A DNA stretch of 64,000 nt. Origin: Paratinospora sagittata (taxonomy: Eukaryota > Streptophyta > Magnoliopsida > Ranunculales > Menispermaceae). Shown here in pieces: positions 24,125 to 38,124 of the stretch. Below the pieces are notes generated by a model. The model did no database searches. It saw nothing but the letters and a program-made list of their open reading frames with translations, and had not been told where the DNA came from. Location of the stretch: positions 45,311,534 through 45,375,533 of the forward strand of contig CM069594.1 in the NCBI GenBank assembly GCA_035771175.1, given 5' to 3'. How positions within the stretch are numbered: the first letter of the stretch is position 1; each line of letters begins with the position of its first letter. Position numbers and translations under genes: made by a program.

Positions 24125-25307
24125 ATATAAGATTAAAAACTATTAAATAATTAAAAACTCATTGAAATTATGATTAAAACCTTTAAAAAACATTTTTTTC
24201 AAAATGGAATACTATATCGAAGTGATTTTGAAGACTTTTCAATTTTCAGCGTTTTAGTGCTGAGATTGATCGAGAAGTTACCCTACACACCAAAAATAAA
24301 ACTAATGCATTAGACGTGAGATATGACTTCGTTCTTCGAGCTTGATCTTTGTAGACTTCGATACCTATTGTTTGATGTGTTGTTGATGATTAGTTCAAGC
24401 TCTAAGGAAAAAAAAATACAGGTGATGTTTTCCCTTACCGTGAACACTTCACATACTTACAGTTTAAAACAATAAATCGCCTCTGGAAATCTCAGCACAA
24501 AAGGGATAAAATGAAGAACTTGCGAAATAATGAGGTTATCTTCAAGACAGTTTGCAATTTTGATTCAGTTCGAAGGTTGTTTGGCAAATGCAAGAATAAC
24601 GACTTTCTTCTATTTAAACAGTCTTTGGAAAGCTCAGTCTAACTTGCAAAAATCGTGCGTGTTCTATCTTTGAAAATCAAAGAATGAGGGTTTTATAAAA
24701 TTAGCAGTTGCAGGTTAAAAAAGGAAGAGAGTACAAAATGATTTGAATTCAAAACGTTGTTTAATCTAAAGTTGTTTTGGGTGTGTGAGACAATGGGAAT
24801 CATCAAGGTGTTAGTAGAGAATATTTCAATTAAGATAACCAGGCAAAACTGTGTAAGGTATAGAAAAGTTGAGCAAGCAGAAGTTGCCACATTTTTCTCG
24901 TTAGAAATATCTGATTTTTGTCTGAAACGTGGATAGCGTGTTAATGCGTTGTGTATCATGTTCTCTATTGAAAGATAGCAGGTCGATATACATAAACCCG
25001 AGAGGTCGAGGTTTTTCAGATTTTCCGATAGCGAGTTATCAAGGCCTATAGCGCGCTAATGCCCATTTTACTAAAAATGAAAAGATCACGACAACATGTT
25101 TATATCGAGTTATCAAATGGGATAGCGCGCTATAGACAAGTTTCAAGAAAAACAAATGTTTTGTTATACGACCCTATCAGCGGGCTATCAACACTGATAG
25201 GGCGCTAGTGCCTACTGAAAAAATTTTGCAAAATGCTGAATAGCCTTATTTTTAAAAAATTAATATTTTGACAGTCAAGAACCATTCCATTGACTCAAAA
25301 TATACTG
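24125..25307 (+). repeat. satellite monomer 21
   Basis: A full-length copy. The spacer before the right-hand half has an extra A pair, GGTTAAAAAAGGAAG, near 24,718. Confidence 0.93.
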
Positions 25308-26412
25308 ATATAAGATTAAAAACTATTAAATTATTCAAAACTCATTGAAATTACGATTAAAACCTTTGGAAAAACATTTTTTTCAAAATGGAATACTATA
25401 TCGAAGTGATTTTGAAGACTTTTTCAATGTTCAGAGTTTTAGTGCTAAGATTGATCGAGAAGTTACCCAACACACCAAAGATAAAACTATTGCATTAGAC
25501 ATGAGATACGTCTTCATACTTCGAGCTTGATCTTTGTAGACTTCGACACCTATTGTTTGCTGTGTTGTTGATGATTAGTTCAAGCTCTTAGAAAAAAATA
25601 TAGGTGATGTTTTCTCTTACCGAGAACACTTCGCATACTTACAGTTTAAAACAATAGATAGCCTCTGGAAATCTCAGCACAAAAGGGGAAAAATGAAGAA
25701 CTTGCGAAATAATGAGGTTATCTTCAAGACAATTTGCAATTTGGATTCAGTTCGAAAGTTGTTTGGCAAATGCAAGAATAACGACTTTCTTCTATTTAAA
25801 CAGTCTTTGGAAAGCTCAGTATAACTTGTAAAAATCGTGCGTGTTCTATCTTTGAAAATCAGAGAATGAGAGTTTTATAAAATTAGCAGTTGCAGGTTAA
25901 AGAGAAAGAGAGTACAAAATGATATGAATTGAAAACGTTGTTTAATCGAAAGTTGTTTTGGGCGTGCGAGACAACGGGAATCATCAAGGTGTTAGTAGAG
26001 AATATTTCAATTAAGATTACTTGGCAAAACTGTGTAAGGTATAGAAAAGTCGAGCAAGCAGAAATGGCCACATTTTTCTAGTTAGAAATATCCAATTTTT
26101 GTCTCCAACGTGGATAGCGTGTTATTGGGTTGTGTATCATGTTCTCTATTGAATGATAGCAGGTCGAGATACACAAACCGAGAGCTCGAGTTTTTCAGAC
26201 TTTCCGATAGCGAGTTATAAAGGCCTATAGCGCGCTACAGACAATTTTCAAGAAAAACAAATATTTTATTATACGACCTTATCAGCGGGCTATCAACACC
26301 GATAGGGCGCTAGTGCCTACTGGAAAATTTTTGCAAATTGTTGAATAGCCTTATTTTTGGAAAATTAATATTTTGACACTCAAGAACCATTCCATTGACT
26401 CAAAATATATTG
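25308..26412 (+). repeat. satellite monomer 22 (one subrepeat lost)
   Basis: The copy is 1,105 bp. Near 26,226 TATAGCGCGCTACAGAC joins directly to the next spacer, as in monomer 25. The private TTGAATGATAGCAGGTCGAG is also shared with monomer 25. Confidence 0.93.
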
Positions 26413-27567
26413 ATATAAGATTAAAACCTATTAAATAATTCAAAACTCATTGAAATTACGATTAAAACCTTTCGGAAAGCATTTTTTTCAAAATGGAATA
26501 CTATATCGTAGTGATTTTGGGGACTTTTTCAATGTTCAGAGTTTTAGTGCTGAGATTGATCGAGAAGTTACCCTACAGCCCAAAGATAAAACTAATGCAT
26601 TTTGGGGATCTTTGTAGACTTCGATCTCTATTGTTTGATGTGTTGTTGATGACTAGTTCAAGCTCTTAGAAAAAAACAATACAGGTGATGTTTTCTCTTA
26701 ATGGGAACACTTCACATACTTACTGTTTAAAACAATAGATAGCCTCTGGAAATCTCAGCACAAAAGGGATAAAATGAATAACTACTGAAATTGTGAGGTT
26801 ATCTTCAAGACAGTTTGCAATTTTGATTCAGTTCGAAGGTTGTTTGGACAAATGCAAGAATAACGACTTTCTTCGATTTAAACACTCTTTGGAAAGCTCA
26901 ATTTAACTTGCAAAAATCGTGGGTGTTCTATCTTTGAAAATCAGAGAATGAGGGTTTTATAAAATTAGCAGTTGTAGGTTAAAGAGGAAGAGAGTACAAA
27001 ATGATTTGAATTCAAAACGTTGTTTAATCTAAAGTTGTTTTGGGCGTGCGAGACAATGGGAATCCTCAAGGGGTTAGTAGAGAATATTTCAATTGAGATA
27101 ACCAGGAAAAACTGTGTAAGGTATAGAAAAGTCGAGCAAGGAGAAGTGGCCACATTTTTCTCGTTAGAAATATCTGATTTTTGTCTTAAACGTGGATAGC
27201 GTGTTATTGGGTTGTGTATCATGTTCTCTTTTGAAAGATAGCAGGTCGATATATACAAACCCGAAAGGTCAGGTTTTTCAGACTTTCCGATTGCGAGTTA
27301 TCAAGGCCTATAGCGCGCTATTGCCCATTTTACTAAAAATGGAAAGATCACGACAACATGTTTATATCGAGTTATCAAATGGGATAGCGCTATAGACAAT
27401 TTTCAAGAAAAACAAATGTTTTGTTATACGACCCTATCAGCGGGCTATCAACACTGATAGGGCATTAGTGCCTACTGGAAAATTTTTGCAAATTGCTAAA
27501 TAACCTTATTTTTGGAAAATTAATATTTTGACACTCAAGAACCATTCCATTGACTCAAAATATACTG
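26413..27567 (+). repeat. satellite monomer 23
   Basis: Near 26,600 about 34 bp are replaced by a short TTGGGGA, a net loss of 27 bp. AATAACTACTGAAATTGTG near 26,778 ties it to monomers 26 and 27. Confidence 0.93.
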
Positions 27568-28749
27568 ATATAAGATTAAAAACTATTAAAAAATTCAAAA
27601 TTCATTGAAATTATAATTAAAACGTTTCGGAAAACAGTTTTTTCAAAATGGAATACAATATCGAAATGATTTTGATGACTTTTCAATTTTCAGAGTTTTA
27701 GTGCTGAGATTGATCAAAAAGTTACCCTACACACCAAAGATAAAATTAACGTATTAGACATGAGATACGTCTTCGTTCTTCGAGCTTGATCTTTGTAGAC
27801 TTCGATCTCTATGGTTTGATGTGTTGTTGATGATTAGTTCAAGCTCTTAGAAAAAATTAATACAGGTGATGTTTTCCCTTACCGAGAACCCTTCACATAC
27901 TTACAATTTAAAACAATAGATAGCCTCTAAAAATCTAAGCACAAAAGGGATAAAATGAAGAACTTGCGAAATAATGAGGAAATCTTCAAGATAGTTTGCA
28001 ATTTTGATTCAGTTCGAAAGTTGTTTGGACAAATGCAAGAATAACGACTTTCTCTGATTTAAACACTCTTTGGAAAGCTCAGTCTAACTTGCAAAAATCG
28101 TGAGTGTTCTATATTTGAAAATCAGAGAATGAGGGTTTTATAAAATTAGCAGTTGCAGGTTAAAGAGGAAGAGAGTACAAAATGATTTGAATTCAAAACG
28201 TTGTTTAATCTAAAGTAGTTTTGGGCGTGCGAGACAATGGGAATCATCAAGGTGTTAGTAGAGAATATTTCAATTAAGATAACCAGGCAAGACTGTGTAA
28301 GGTATAGAAAAGTCAAGCAAGGAGAAGCGGCCACATTTTTCTCGTTAGAAATATCTGATTTTTGTCTCAAACGTGGGTAGCGTGTTATTGGGTTGTGTAT
28401 CACGTTCTCTATTGAAAGATAGCAGGTCGATATACACAAATCTGAGAGGTCGGGTTTTTCAGACTTTCCGATAGCGAGTTATTAAGCCTATAGCACCCTA
28501 TTGCCCATTTTACTAAAAATTTAAAAATCACGACAACATGTTTATGTCGAGTTATCAAATAGGATAGCGCGCTATAGACAATTTTCAAGAAAAATAAATG
28601 TTTTGTTATACAACTCTATCAGCGGGCTATCAACACTGATAGGGCGCCAATGCCTGCTGGAAAATTTTTCCAAATTGCTAAATAGCCTTATTTTGGGAAA
28701 ATTAATATTTTGACAGTCAAGAACTATTCCATTGACTCAAAATATATTG
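27568..28749 (+). repeat. satellite monomer 24
   Basis: CTCTAAAAATCTAAGC and TAGCACCCTATTGCCC are shared with monomer 28. Confidence 0.94.
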
Positions 28750-29857
28750 ATATAAGATTAAAAACTATTAAATAATTCAAAAATCATTGAAATTTTAATT
28801 AAAACCTTTCAGAAAACATTTTTTTCAAAATGGAATACTATATCGAATTGATTTTGATGACCTTTCAATTTTCAGAGTTCTAGTGCTGAGATTGATCGAG
28901 AAGTTACCCTACACACCAAAGATAAAACTAATGCATTAGACATGAGATACGTCTTCGTTCTTCGAACTTGATCTTTGTAGACTTCGATCTCTATTGCTTG
29001 ATGTGTTGGTGATGATTAGTTCAAGCTCTTAGAAAAAAACAATTAAGGTGATGTTTTCTCTTACCGAGAACACTTCACATACTTACAGTTTAGAACAATA
29101 GATAGCCTCTGGAAATCTCAGCACAAAAGGGATAAAATGAAGAACTTGCGAAATAATGAGGTTATCTTCAAGACAGTTTGCAATTTTGATTCAGTTCGAC
29201 GGTTGTTTGGACAAATGCAAGAATAACTACTTTCTTCAATTTAAACACTTTTTGGAAAGCTCAGTCTAACTTGCAAAAATCGTGCGTGTTCTATCTTTAA
29301 ATATCAGAGAATGAGGGTTTTATAAAATTAGCAGTTGCAGGTTAAAGAGGAAGAGAATACAAAATGATTTGATTTCAAAACGTTGTTTAATCTAAACTTG
29401 TTTTGGGCGTGCGAGACAATGGGAATCATCAAGGTGTTAGTAGAGAATATTTCAATTGAGATAACCAGGCAAAACTGTGTAAGGTATAGAAAAGTCAAGC
29501 AAGCAGAAGTGGCCACATTTTTCTCGTTAGAAATATCCAATTTTTGTCCCCAACGTGGATAGCATGTTATTGGGTTGTGTATCATGTTCCCTATTGAATG
29601 ATAGCAGGTCGAGATACACAAACCGAGAGCTCGAGTTTTTCAGACTTTCCGATAGCAAGTTATCAAGGCCTATAGCGCGCTACAGACAATTTTCTAGAAA
29701 AACAAATATTTTGTTATACGACCCTATCAGCGGGCTATCAACACCGATAGGGCGCTAGTGCCTACTGGAAAATTTTTGCAAATTGCTGAATAGCCTTATT
29801 TTTGGAAAATTAATATTTTGACACTCAAGAACCATTCCATTGACTCAAAATATATTG
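28750..29857 (+). repeat. satellite monomer 25 (one subrepeat lost)
   Basis: The front matches monomer 29 (ATTGCTTGATGTGTTGGTG, GAGAATACAAAATG). The rear matches monomer 22, including its loss of one subrepeat near 29,671. Confidence 0.94.
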
Positions 29858-31039
29858 ATATAAGATTAAAAACTATTAAATAATTCAAAACTCATTGAAA
29901 TTATGATTAAAACCTTTCGGAAAACATTTTTTTCAAAATGGAATACTATATCGTAGTGATTTTGGGGACTTTTTCAATGTTCAGAGTTTTAGTGCTGAGA
30001 TTGATCGAGAAGTTACCCTACACCCCAAAGATAAAACTAATGCATTAAACATGAGATACGACTTCGTTCTTCGAGCTTGATCTTTGTAGACTTCGATCCC
30101 TATTGTTTGATGTGTTGTTGATGACTAGTTCAAGCTCTTTGAAAAAAACAATACAGGTGATGTTTTCTCTTAATGGGAACACTTCACATACTTACTGTTT
30201 AAAACAATAGATAGCCTCTGGAAATCTCAGCACAAAAGGGATAAAATGAATAACTACTGAAATTGTGAGGTTATCTTCAAGACAGTTTGCAATTTTGATT
30301 CAGTTCGAAGGTTGTTTGGACAAATACAAGAATAATGACTTTCTTCGATTTAAACACTCTTTGGAAAGCTCAATTTAACTTGCAAAATTCGTGGGTGTTC
30401 TATCTATGAAAATTAGAGAATGAGGGTTTTTTAAAATTAGCAGTTGTAGGTTAAAGAGGAAGAGAGTACAAAATGATTTGAATTCAAAACATTGTTTAAT
30501 CTAAAGTTGTTTTGGGCGTGCGAGACAATGGGAATTTTCAAGGGGTTAGTAGAGAATATTTCAATTGAGATAACCAGGAAAAACTGTGTAAGGTATAGAA
30601 AAGTCGAGGAAGGAGAAGTGGCCACATTTTTCTCGTTAGAAATATCTGATTTTTGTCTTAAACGTGGATAGCGTGTTATTGGGTTGTGTATCATGTTCTC
30701 TTTTGAAAGATAGCAGGTCGATATATACAAACCCGAAAGGTCAGGTTTTTCAGACTTTCCGATTGCGAGTTATCAAGGCCTATAGCGCGCTATTGCCCAT
30801 TTTACTAAAAATGGAAAGATCACGACAACATGTTTATATCGAGTTATCAAATGGGATAGCGCTATAGACAATTTTCATGAAAAACAAATGTTTTGTTATA
30901 CGACCCTATCAGCGGGCTATCAACACTGATAGGGCACTAGTGCCTACTGGAAAATTTTTGCAAATTGCTAAATAGCCTTATTTTTGGAAAATTAATATTT
31001 TGACACTCAAGAACCATTCCATTGACTCAAAATATATTG
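29858..31039 (+). repeat. satellite monomer 26
   Basis: Nearly identical to monomer 27 and close to monomer 23. It has GGGAATTTTCAAGGGG and CGAGGAAGGAG. Confidence 0.95.
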
Positions 31040-32221
31040 ATATAAGATTAAAAACTATTAAATAATTCAAAACTCATTGAAATTATGATTAAAACCTTTC
31101 GGAAAACATTTTTTTCAAAATGGAATACTATATCGTAGTGATTTTGGGGACTTTTTCAATGTTCAGAGTTTTAGTGCTGAGATTGATCGAGAAGTTACCC
31201 TACACCCCAAAGATAAAACTAATGCATTAAACATGAGATACGACTTCGTTCTTCGAGCTTGATCTTTGTAGACTTCGATCCCTATTGTTTGATGTGTTGT
31301 TGATGACTAGTTCAAGCTCTTTGAAAAAAACAATACAGGTGATGTTTTCTCTTAATGGGAGCACTTCACATACTTACTGTTTAAAACAATAGATAGCCTC
31401 TGGAAATCTCAGCACAAAAGGGATAAAATGAATAACTACTGAAATTGTGAGGTTATCTTCAAGACAGTTTGCAATTTTGATTCAGTTCGAAGGTTGTTTG
31501 GACAAATACAAGAATAACGACTTTCTTCGATTTAAACACTCTTTGGAAAGCTCAATTTAACTTGCAAAATTCGTGGGTGTTCTATCTATGAAAATTAGAG
31601 AATGAGGGTTTTATAAAATTAGCAGTTGTAGGTTAAAGAGGAAGAGAGTACAAAATGATTTGAATTCAAAACGTTGTTTAATCTAAAGTTGTTTTGGGCG
31701 TGCGAGACGATGGGAATTTTCAAGGGGTTAGTAGAGAATATTTCAATTGAGATAACCAGGAAAAACTGTGTAAGGTATAGAAAAGTCGAGGAAGGAGAAG
31801 TGGCCACATTTTTCTCGTTAGAAATATCTGATTTTTGTCTTAAACGTGGATAGCGTGTTATTGGGTTGTGTATCATGTTCTCTTTTGAAAGATAGCAGGT
31901 CGATATATACAAACCCGAAAGGTCAGGTTTTTCAGACTTTCCGATTGCGAGTTATCAAGGCCTATAGCGCGCTATTGCCCATTTTACTAAAAATGGAAAG
32001 ATCACGATAACATGTTTATATCGAGTTATCAAATGGGATAGAGCTATAGACAATTTTCATGAAAAACAAATGTTTTGTTATACGACCCTATCAGCGGGCT
32101 ATCAACACTGATAGGGCACTAGTGCCTACTGGAAAATTTTTGCAAATTGCTAAATAGCCTTATTTTTGGAAAATTAATATTTTGACACTCAAGAACCATT
32201 CCATTGACTCAAAATATATTG
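31040..32221 (+). repeat. satellite monomer 27
   Basis: A recent duplicate of monomer 26 with scattered differences, such as GGGAGCACTTC near 31,357 and GGGATAGAGCTATAG near 32,036. Confidence 0.95.
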
Positions 32222-33402
32222 ATATAAGATTAAAAACTATTAAAAAATTCAAAATTCATTGAAATTATAATTAAAACCTTTCGGAAAACAGTTTTTTCAA
32301 AATGGAATACAATATCGAAATGATTTTGATGACTTTTCAATTTTCAGAGTTTTAGTGCTGAGATTGATCGAGAAGTTACCCAACACACCAAAGATAAAAC
32401 AAATGCATTAGACATGAGATACGTCTTCGTTCTTCGAGCGTGATCTTTGTAGACTTCGATCTCTATTGTTTGATGTGTTGTTGATGATTAGTTCAAGCTC
32501 TTAGAAAAAAACAATACAGGTGATGTTTTCTCTTACCGAGAACACTTCACATACTTACAGTTTAAAACAATAGATAACCTCTAAAAATCTAAGCACAAAA
32601 GGGATAAAATGAAGAACTTGCGATATAATGAGGATATCTTCAAGATAGTTTGCAATTTTGATTCAGTTAGAAAGTTGTTTGGACAAATGAAAGAATAACG
32701 ACTTTCTCTGATTTAAACACTCTTTGGAAAGCTCAGTCTAACTTGCAAAAATCGTGAGTGTTCTATATTTGAAAATCAGAAAATGAGGGTTTTATAAAAT
32801 TAGCAGTTGCAGGTTAAAGAGGAAGAGAGTACAAAATGATTTGAATTCAAAACGTTGTTTAATCTAAAGTAGTTTTGGGCGTGCGAGACAATGGGAATCA
32901 TCAAGGTGTTAGTAGAGAATATTTCAATTAAGATAACCAGGAAAGACTGTGTAAGGTATAGAAAAGTCGAGCAAGGAGAAGCGGCCACATTTTTCTCGTT
33001 AGAAATATCTGATTTTTGTCTCAAACGTGGATAGCGTGTTATTGGGTTGTGTATCACGTTCTCTATTGAAAGATAGCAGGTCGATATACACAAATCTGAG
33101 AGGTCGGGTTTTTCAGACTTCCGATAGCGAGTTATTAAGCCTATAGCACCCTATTGCCCATTTTACTAAAAATGGAAAAATCACGACAACATGTTTATAT
33201 CGAGTTATCAAATGGGATAGCGCGTTATAGACAATTTTCAAGAAAAATAAATGTTTTGTTATACAACCCTATCAGCGGGCTATCAACACTGATAGGGCGC
33301 CAATGCCTGCTGGAAAATTTTTGCAAATTGCTAAATAGCCTTATTTTTGGAAAATTAATATTTTGACAGTCAAGAACCATTCCATTGATTCAAAATATAT
33401 TG
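32222..33402 (+). repeat. satellite monomer 28
   Basis: The counterpart of monomer 24, at an offset of 4,654 bp. Confidence 0.94.
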
Positions 33403-34584
33403 ATATAAGATTAAAAACTATTAAATAATTCAAAAATCATTGAAATTTTAATTAAAACCTTTCGGAAAACATTTTTTTCAAAATGGAATACTATATCGAA
33501 TTGATTTTGATGACTTTTCAATTTTCAGAGTTCTAGTGCTGAGATTGATCGAGAAGTTACCCTACACACCAAAGATAAAACTAATGCATTAGACATGAGA
33601 TACGTCTTCGTTCTTCGAACTTGATCTTTGTAGACTTCGATCTCTATTGCTTGATTTGTTGGTGATGATTAGTTCAAGCTCTTAGAAAAAAACAATACAG
33701 GTGATGTTTTCTCTTACCGAGAACACTTCACATACTTACAGTTTAAAACAATAGATAGCCTCTGGAAATCTCAGCACAAAAGGGATAAAATGAAGAACTT
33801 GCGAAATAATGAGGTTATCTTCAAGACAGTTTGCAATTTTGATTCAGTTCGAAGGTTGTTTGGACAAATGCAAGAATAACTACTTTCCTCAATTTAAACA
33901 CTTTTTGGAAAGCTCAGTCTAACTTGCAAAAATCGTGCGTGTTCTATCTTTAAATATCAGAGAATGAGGGTTTTATAAAATTAGCAGTTGCAGGTTAAAG
34001 AGGAAGAGAATACAAAATGATTTGAATTCAAAACGTTGTTTAATCTAAAGTTGTTTTGGGCGTGCGAGACAATGGGAATCATCAAGGTGTTAGTAGAGAA
34101 TATTTCAATTAAGATAACCAGGAAAAACTGTGTAAGGTATAGAAAAGTCGAGCAAGGAGAAGTGGCTACATTTTTCTCGTTAGAAATATCTGATTTTTGT
34201 CTCAAACGTGGATAGCGTGTTATTGGGTTGTGTATCATGTTCTCTATTGAAAGATAGCAGGTCAATATACACAAACCCGAGAGCTTGAGTTTTTCAGAGT
34301 TTCCGATATCGAGTTATCAAGGCCTATAGCGCGCTATTGCCCATTTTACTAAAAATGGAAAGATCACGACAACATGTTTATATCGAGTTATCAAATGGGA
34401 TGCGCGCTATAGACAATTTTGAAGAAAAACAAATGTTTTGTTATACAACCCTATCAGCGGGCTATCAACACTGATAGGGCGCTAGTGCCTACTGGAAAAT
34501 TTTTGCAAATTGCTGAATAGCCTTATTTTTTAAAAATTAATATTTTGACACTCAAGAACCATTCCATTGACTCAAAATATATTG
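33403..34584 (+). repeat. satellite monomer 29
   Basis: The front is the counterpart of monomer 25. The rear is a typical full subrepeat block with a small loss, GGGATGCGCGCTATAG, near 34,398. Confidence 0.94.
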
Positions 34585-35768
34585 ATATAAGATTAACAAC
34601 TATTAAATAATTCAAAACTCATTGAAATTATGATTAAAACCTTTCGGAAAACATTTTTTGCAAAATGGAATACTATATCGAAGTGACTTTGATGACTTTT
34701 CAATTTTCTGAGTTTTAGTGCTGAGATTGATCGAGAAGTTACCCTACACACCAAAGATAAAACAAATGCATTAGACATGAGATACGTCTTCGTTCTTCGA
34801 GCCTGATCTTTGTAGACTTCGATCTCTATTGTTTGATGTGTTGTTGATGATTAGTTAAAGCTTTTAGAAAAAAAGAATTAAGGTGATGTTTTCTCTTACC
34901 GAGAACACTTCACATACTTACAGTTTAAAACAATAGATAGCCTCTGGAAATCTCAGCACAAAAGGGATAAAATGAAGAACTTGCGAAATAATGAGGTTAT
35001 CTTCAAGACAGTTTGCAATTTTGATTCAGTTCGAAGGTTGTTTGGACAAATGCAAGAATAACGACTTTCTTCGATTTAAACACTCTTTGGAAAGCTCAGT
35101 CTAACTTGCAAAAATCGCGCGTGTTCTATCTTTGAAAATCAGAGAATGAGGGTTTTATAAAATTAGCAGTTGCAGGTTAAAGAGGAAGAGAGTACAAAAT
35201 GATTTGAATTCAAAATGTTGTTCAATCTAAAGTTGTTTTGGGCGTGCGAGACAATGGGAATCATCAAGGTGTTAGTAGAAAATATTTCAATTAAGATAAC
35301 CAGGAAAAACTGTGTAAGGTATAGAAAAGTCGAGCAAGTAGAAGTGGCCACATTTTTCTCGTTAGAAATATCTGGTTTTTGTCTCAAACGTGGATAGCGT
35401 GTTATTGGGTTGTGTATCATGTTCTCTATTAAAAGAGAGCAGGTCGATATACACAAACCCGAGAGCTCGAGTTTTTAAGACTTTCTGATAGCGAGTTATC
35501 AAGGCCTATAGCGCGCTATTGCCCATTTTACTAAAAATGGAAAGATCACGACAACATTTTTATAGCGAGTTATCAAAGAGAATAGCGCGCTATAGGCAAT
35601 TTTCAAGAAAAATAAATGTTTTATTATACGACCCTATCAGCGGACTATCAACACTGATAGGGCGTTACTGCCTGCTGGAAAAATTTTGCAAATTGCTGAA
35701 TAGCCTTATTTTTGGAAAAATTAATATTTTGACACTGAAGGACCATTGCATTGACTCAAAATATATTG
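34585..35768 (+). repeat. satellite monomer 30
   Basis: It introduces CATTTTTTGCAAAATGG near 34,651, a change also present in monomers 31 and 33 to 35. Confidence 0.93.
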
Positions 35769-36942
35769 ATATAAGATTAAAAACTAGTAAATAATTCAAA
35801 ACTAATTAAAATTATGATTAAAACCTTTCAGAAAACATTTTTTGCAAAATGGATACTATATCGAAGTGATTTTGATGACTTTTCAATTTTCAGAGTTTTA
35901 GTGCTGATCGAGAAGTTACCCTACACACCAAAGATAAAACAAATGCATTAGACATGAGATACGTCTTCGTTCTTCGAGCTTGATCTTTGTAGACTTCGAT
36001 CTCTATTGTTTGATGTGTTGTTGATGATTAGTTCAAGCTCTTAGAAAAAAACAATACAGGTAATGTTTTCTCTTACCGAGAACACTTCACATACTTACAG
36101 TTTAAAACAATAGATAGCCTCTGGAAATCTCAGCACAAAAGGGATGAAATGAAGAACTTGCGAAATAATGAGGGTATCTTCAAGACAGTTTGCAATTTTG
36201 ATTCAGTTCGAAGGTTGTTTGGACAAATGCAACAATAACGACTTTCTTCGATTTAAACACTCTTTGGAAAGCTCAGTCTAACTTGCAAAAATCGTGCGTG
36301 TTCTATCTTTGAAAATCAGAGAATGAGGGTTTTATAAAATTAGCAGTTGCTGGTTAAAGAAGAAGAGAGTACAAAATGATTTGAATTCAAAATGTTGTTC
36401 AATCTAAAGTTGTTTTGGGCGTGCGAGAGAATGGGAATTATCAAGGTCTTAGTAGAGATTATTTCAATTAAGATAACCAGGAAAAACTCTGTAAGGTATA
36501 GAAAATATGAGCAAGGAGAAGTGGCCACATTTTTCCCGTTAGAAATATCTGATTTTTTTCTCAAACGTGGATAGCGTGTTATTGGGTTGTGTATCATGTT
36601 CTCTATTGAAAGATAGCAGGTCGATATACACAAATCTGAGAAGTCGAGTTTTTCAGACTTTCCGATAGCTAGTTATTAAGGCCTATAGCGCCCTATTGCC
36701 CATTTTACTAAAAATGGAAAGATCACGACAACATGTTTATATCGAGTTATCAAATGGGATAGCGCTATAGACAATTTTAAGAAAAATAAATGTTTTGTTA
36801 TACAACCCTTTCAGCGGGCTATCAACACTGATAGGGCGGTAGTGCCTGCTGGAAAATTTTTGCAAATTGCTAAATAGCCTTATTTTTGGACAATTAATAT
36901 TTTTGACAGTCAAGAACCATTCCATTGACTCAAAATATATTG
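35769..36942 (+). repeat. satellite monomer 31
   Basis: Eight bases are lost near 35,903, giving GTGCTGATCGAG. It shares AAATGTTGTTCAATC with monomer 30. Confidence 0.93.
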
Positions 36943-38124
36943 ATATAAGATTAAAAACTATTAAATAATTCAAAACTCATTGAAATTATAATTAGAACCT
37001 TTCGGAAAACATTTTTTTCAAAATGGAATAGTATATCGAAGTGATGTTGATGACTTTTCAATTTTCAGAGTTTTAGTGCTGAGATTGATCGAGAAGTTAC
37101 CCTACACACCAAAGATAAACAAGTGCATTAGACATGAGGTACGTCTTCGTTCTTCGAGCTTGATCTTTGTAGACTTCGATCTCTGTTGTTTGATGTGTTG
37201 TTGATGATTAGTTCAAGCTCTTAGAAAAAAATAATACAGGTGATGTTTTCTTTAACCGAGAACACTTCACATACTTACAATTTAAAACAATAGATAGCCT
37301 CTGGAAATCTCAGCACAAAAGGGATAAAATGAAGAACTTGCGAAATAATGAGGTTATCTTCAAGACAGTTTGCAATTTTGATTCAGTTCGAAGGTTGTTT
37401 GGACAAATGCAAGAATAACTACTTTCTTCAATTTAAACACTTTTTGGAAAGCTCAGTCTAACTTGCAAAAATCGTGCGTGTTCTATCTTTGAAAATCAGA
37501 GAATGAGGGTTTTATAAAATTAGCAGTTGTTGGTTAAAGAGGAAGAGAGTACAAAATGATTTGAATTCAAAACATTGTTTAATCTAAAGTTGTTTCGGGC
37601 GTGCGAGACAATGGGAATCATCAAGGTGTTAGTAAAAAATATTTCAATTAAGATAACCAGGCAAAACTGTGTAAGGCATAGAAAAGTCGAGCAAGCAGAA
37701 GTGGCTACATTTTTCTCGTTGGAAATATCTGATCTTTGTCTCAAACGTGGATAGCGTGTTATTGGGTTGTGTATCATGTTCACTATTGAAAGATAGCAGG
37801 TTGATATACAAAAACCCGAGAGCTCGAGTTTTTAAGACTTTCCGATAGCGAGTTATCAAGGCCTATAGCGCGCTATTGCCCATTTTACTAAAAATGGAAA
37901 GATCACGACAACATCTTTATAGCGAGTTATCAAAGGGGATAGGGCGCTATAGGCAATTTTCAAGAAAAACAAATGTTTTATTATACGACCCTATCAGCGG
38001 ACTATCAACACTGATAGGGCGTTAGTGCCTGCAAGAAGAATTTTGCAAATTGCTGAATATCTTTATTTTTGGAAAATTAATATTTTGACACTCAAGAACC
38101 ATTGCATTGACTCAAAATATATTG
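36943..38124 (+). repeat. satellite monomer 32
   Basis: A full-length copy. GTTGTTTCGGGCG and AAACATTGTTTAATC near 37,570 recur in monomer 34. Confidence 0.93.

Larger units (their letters stand above)
26041..29490 (+). repeat. three-monomer block, copy 1 (rear of 22, 23, 24, front of 25)
   Basis: Matched by the next block through a shared subrepeat loss, ATTGAATGATAGC, AATAACTACTGAAATTGTG, CTCTAAAAATCTAAGC and ATTGCTTGAT, in the same order. Edges are approximate. Confidence 0.82.
29491..34160 (+). repeat. three-monomer block, copy 2 with an extra monomer
   Basis: Rear of 25, then 26, 27, 28 and the front of 29. Offsets to copy 1 grow from 3,445 to 3,472 bp (the 27-bp loss in monomer 23) and then to 4,654 bp (the extra monomer 26/27). 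Edges are approximate. Confidence 0.82.
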
